Assembly: GCA_021162125.1 (NCBI GenBank)
Contig: JAGGZG010000173.1
Span: forward strand, 1-5,052
Reading direction: 5' to 3'
DNA: 5,052 bases
Origin: Anaerolineae bacterium
Lineage (GTDB): Bacteria; Chloroflexota; Anaerolineae; JACIWR01
In this document: positions 3,793-5,052 of the stretch, piece after piece
How positions within the stretch are numbered: position 1 is the stretch's first letter
How the letters are laid out: each line of letters opens with the position of its first letter
Program-made: the position numbers and the translations under genes
The notes under the pieces: model-generated
Databases searched by the model: none
Told to the model about the DNA's origin: nothing
Seen by the model: only the letters and a program-made list of their open reading frames with translations

Positions 3793-4745
3793 TTATCACA
3801 GTAGCCAGCGGTAAAGGGGGCACCGGCAAGACCACGGTGGCCGTCAGCCTGGCGCTGAGTCTAACGACGGATGCGCGGAATACCCGGATTCCAACCAATC
3901 CGCTAATGTCCTGTAATCCGCTGTACCTGGATTGCGACGTAGAAGAGCCTAACGCTGCCCTCTTCCTCAAACCCGTCTTCGAGCAGCGCGATGAGGTAGG
4001 AATACTCATCCCGGAGGTGGATTTCGACAAATGCACCTACTGCGGGCGTTGTGCCGAGGTCTGCCAATACCACGCCATCGCCGTCGTCGCCCAGAAGGTG
4101 CTAGTCTTCCCCGAACTGTGCCACGGCTGCGGAAGCTGCACCCTCAATTGTCCAGAAGGAGCCATCCACGAGGTGTTGAACGTGACGGGCGTGATCGAGA
4201 TGGGCCGCGCTGACTCTATCACCTTCGGACAAGGGGTGATGAACGTGGGCGAGGCGATGGCCGTGCCTATCATCCGCCAGTTGAAGCAGCGGGCCATCCC
4301 TTCCGATACATCGGAGCAAGTGGTGATCCTCGACGCATCGCCTGGCACCTCGTGTCCGGTGGTGGAGAGCATGCGCGGGGCAGACTTCGTGCTGCTGGTC
4401 ACCGAGCCTACCCCGTTCGGCCTGCACGACCTGCGCCTGGCCGTGGAAGTGGCCCGTGACGAGTTGGGATTACCCATCGGCGTGGTGGTCAACCGGGACG
4501 GCGTGGGGGATCGGGGCGTGGACGAATATTGTGCTGCCGAAGACATCCCCATCCTGATGCGCATTCCATTAGACCGGCGCATCGCCGAGGCATATTCCGA
4601 GGGCAGGCCGCTGGTGGAGGCACTGCCAGAATACCGGGAAAGGTTTCGGGAGCTGTACGAGAGGATCGAGGGGGAAGTCCAAGTTCGTTATCAGTCAGGG
4701 GGATTTGCTCAATCATCCTCGAATACCCTCAGTATCAAAAGATAA
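3789..4745 (+). CDS. MinD/Mrp-like P-loop ATPase with inserted 2x[4Fe-4S] ferredoxin domain
   Basis: A 318-residue protein. It has a deviant Walker A SGKGGTGKTT (7-16, K9 and K14), the switch motif DCDVEEPN (48-55), and a Walker B-like VVILDASPGT (178-187, D182). Between these sits a ferredoxin domain with C82-x2-C85-x2-C88-x3-C92 and C111-x2-C114-x2-C117-x3-C121. The later TEPTPFGLHDL and VVNRDG motifs are typical of the family. These cytoplasmic ATPases resemble Mrp/NBP35 Fe-S carriers and often sit beside NifX-like genes. The start overlaps the selenoprotein stop (ATGA), with SD AAGGA (3778-3782). Two oddities: about 11-12 extra residues around 28-44 between the first helix and DCDVEEPN, and a polar tail after about residue 298 that runs into the convergent ORF. 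At 318 residues it is longer than the roughly 285-290 usual for the family. Related operons often carry two such ATPases in tandem; only one is here. Confidence 0.93.
   Translation: MIITVASGKGGTGKTTVAVSLALSLTTDARNTRIPTNPLMSCNPLYLDCDVEEPNAALFLKPVFEQRDEVGILIPEVDFDKCTYCGRCAEVCQYHAIAVVAQKVLVFPELCHGCGSCTLNCPEGAIHEVLNVTGVIEMGRADSITFGQGVMNVGEAMAVPIIRQLKQRAIPSDTSEQVVILDASPGTSCPVVESMRGADFVLLVTEPTPFGLHDLRLAVEVARDELGLPIGVVVNRDGVGDRGVDEYCAAEDIPILMRIPLDRRIAEAYSEGRPLVEALPEYRERFRELYERIEGEVQVRYQSGGFAQSSSNTLSIKR
3873..3922 (+). repeat. Repeat-rich segment inserted in frame in the ATPase gene
   Basis: AATCCGCT occurs twice, at 3897-3904 and 3915-3922. GCGGA (3875-3879) is the inverse of TCCGC within both copies, and GGAAT (3877-3881) pairs with ATTCC (3888-3892). 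The segment encodes residues 29-45 of the ATPase (N37-P-L-M-S-C-N-P-L45), where family members have a short loop. This suggests a small palindromic repeat element inserted without breaking the frame. Confidence 0.5.
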
Positions 4746-4891
4746 CTCGCTACTCGCTCGACAAAGCGGCGGGCATTTTCCAATCTATCGGCGGCCGTTA
4801 CAGGGTTGGCGTCGAAAGTCATTTCGTAATCGCTGCCGACTCTGGCTTCCATCTGATAGCATCGGTTCAGGATTTCGTCTTCCATGATCAT
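4709..4891 (-). CDS. Possible small convergent gene, unknown function
   Basis: A 60-residue reading frame from ATG 4891 (MIMEDEILNRCYQMEARVG...), ending at a TGA at 4709-4711 inside the 3' end of the ATPase gene, with a 37-bp tail-to-tail overlap. The predicted product is acidic and mostly helical, with hydrophobic positions toward the end (RRFVERVASYLLILRVF). I do not recognise the family. In favour: a protein-like composition and an AT-richer patch just upstream that could hold a promoter. Against: no clear SD, only moderate GC at third positions, and an extension to ATG 4963 that runs into repeat-like sequence. It could be a real small gene, or a remnant whose start was altered by the adjacent repeat block. 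Confidence 0.38.
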   Translation of the reverse strand: MIMEDEILNRCYQMEARVGSDYEMTFDANPVTAADRLENARRFVERVASYLLILRVFEDD

Positions 4892-4932
4892 CAGTAATTT
4901 TGCACTTTTTACAAAGCATCCGCGGTTCGCCG

Positions 4933-5036
4933 CCCTCCCTCCCTCAGTCCCCCCCGCTCGCAAGGGGGAAGCTTGTCCTGAGCGCAGTCGAAGGGCCTGT
5001 CCTCCCCCCGTGGAACGGGGGAGCTAGAGGGGGGCG
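4933..5036. repeat. Non-coding block of C/G-tract hairpins around a dispersed intergenic repeat
   Basis: GCTTGTCCTGAGCGCAGTCG (4971-4990), continuing AAGGG to 4995, resembles a dispersed repeat seen in intergenic DNA of several phyla, including Chloroflexota. To its left TCCCCC (4948-4953) pairs with GGGGGA (4964-4969). To its right CCCCCGT (5005-5011) pairs with ACGGGGG (5015-5021) around loop GGA. The minus strand of 4933-4955 has four G-runs (7, 3, 3 and 3 with short spacers), which fits a G-quadruplex motif. I see no gene in 4892-5052. It may also act as a bidirectional end to transcription. Confidence 0.65.
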
Positions 5037-5052
5037 CGATCCATGCATAGCC

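Noticed and set aside
3560..4036. Minus-strand open frame across the selenoprotein-ATPase junction
   Set aside because: It is antisense to two well-supported genes and shows no family features.

Overview
This is a GC-rich bacterial window. All the clearly real genes lie on the + strand and most are tightly packed, as in an operon. The content points to an anaerobe that uses selenocysteine: two DUF5320 proteins, two NifX/NifB-like (dinitrogenase iron-molybdenum cofactor family) proteins, a 2x[4Fe-4S] ferredoxin, a Nudix hydrolase, a C_GCAxxG_C_C-family protein with an in-frame UGA at its first conserved cysteine, and a MinD/Mrp-like P-loop ATPase carrying a ferredoxin domain. The intergenic repeat at 4971-4995 is of a kind I associate with Chloroflexota (for example Anaerolineae) metagenomes, so I lean that way, but the phylum is a guess.

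Layout. 1-114 holds no gene I can support; its end is the leader and Shine-Dalgarno (SD) site of the first gene. 115-775 has two tandem, evidently duplicated DUF5320 genes. 776-925 is an intergenic space with two perfect hairpins and a candidate promoter. 926-2029 has two NifX-like genes 3 nt apart. 2030-2157 is a gap almost filled by a long inverted repeat. 2158-3131 has a ferredoxin with a proline/arginine-rich tail, overlapping (ATGA) a Nudix hydrolase. 3132-3342 is a 211-nt gap with two hairpins and no convincing promoter. 3343-4745 has the selenoprotein and, overlapping it by ATGA, the Fe-S MinD-type ATPase. 4709-4891 (minus) may be a small convergent gene. About 4933-5036 is a non-coding block of C/G-tract hairpins around a dispersed repeat.

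How the genes may work together. NifX-like proteins bind or carry iron-sulfur and iron-molybdenum-type clusters. Mrp/NBP35-type MinD ATPases carry Fe-S clusters, and ferredoxins supply electrons. DUF5320 proteins often occur beside NifX-like genes but have no established function. The strongest physical hint of a complex is a C-terminal heptad coiled coil that aligns without gaps between DUF5320-2 and both NifX-like proteins. I infer a metal-cluster handling system whose parts assemble through this shared tail, with a selenocysteine redox protein translationally coupled to the ATPase. The families are known; this combination and its function are, as far as I know, not characterised.
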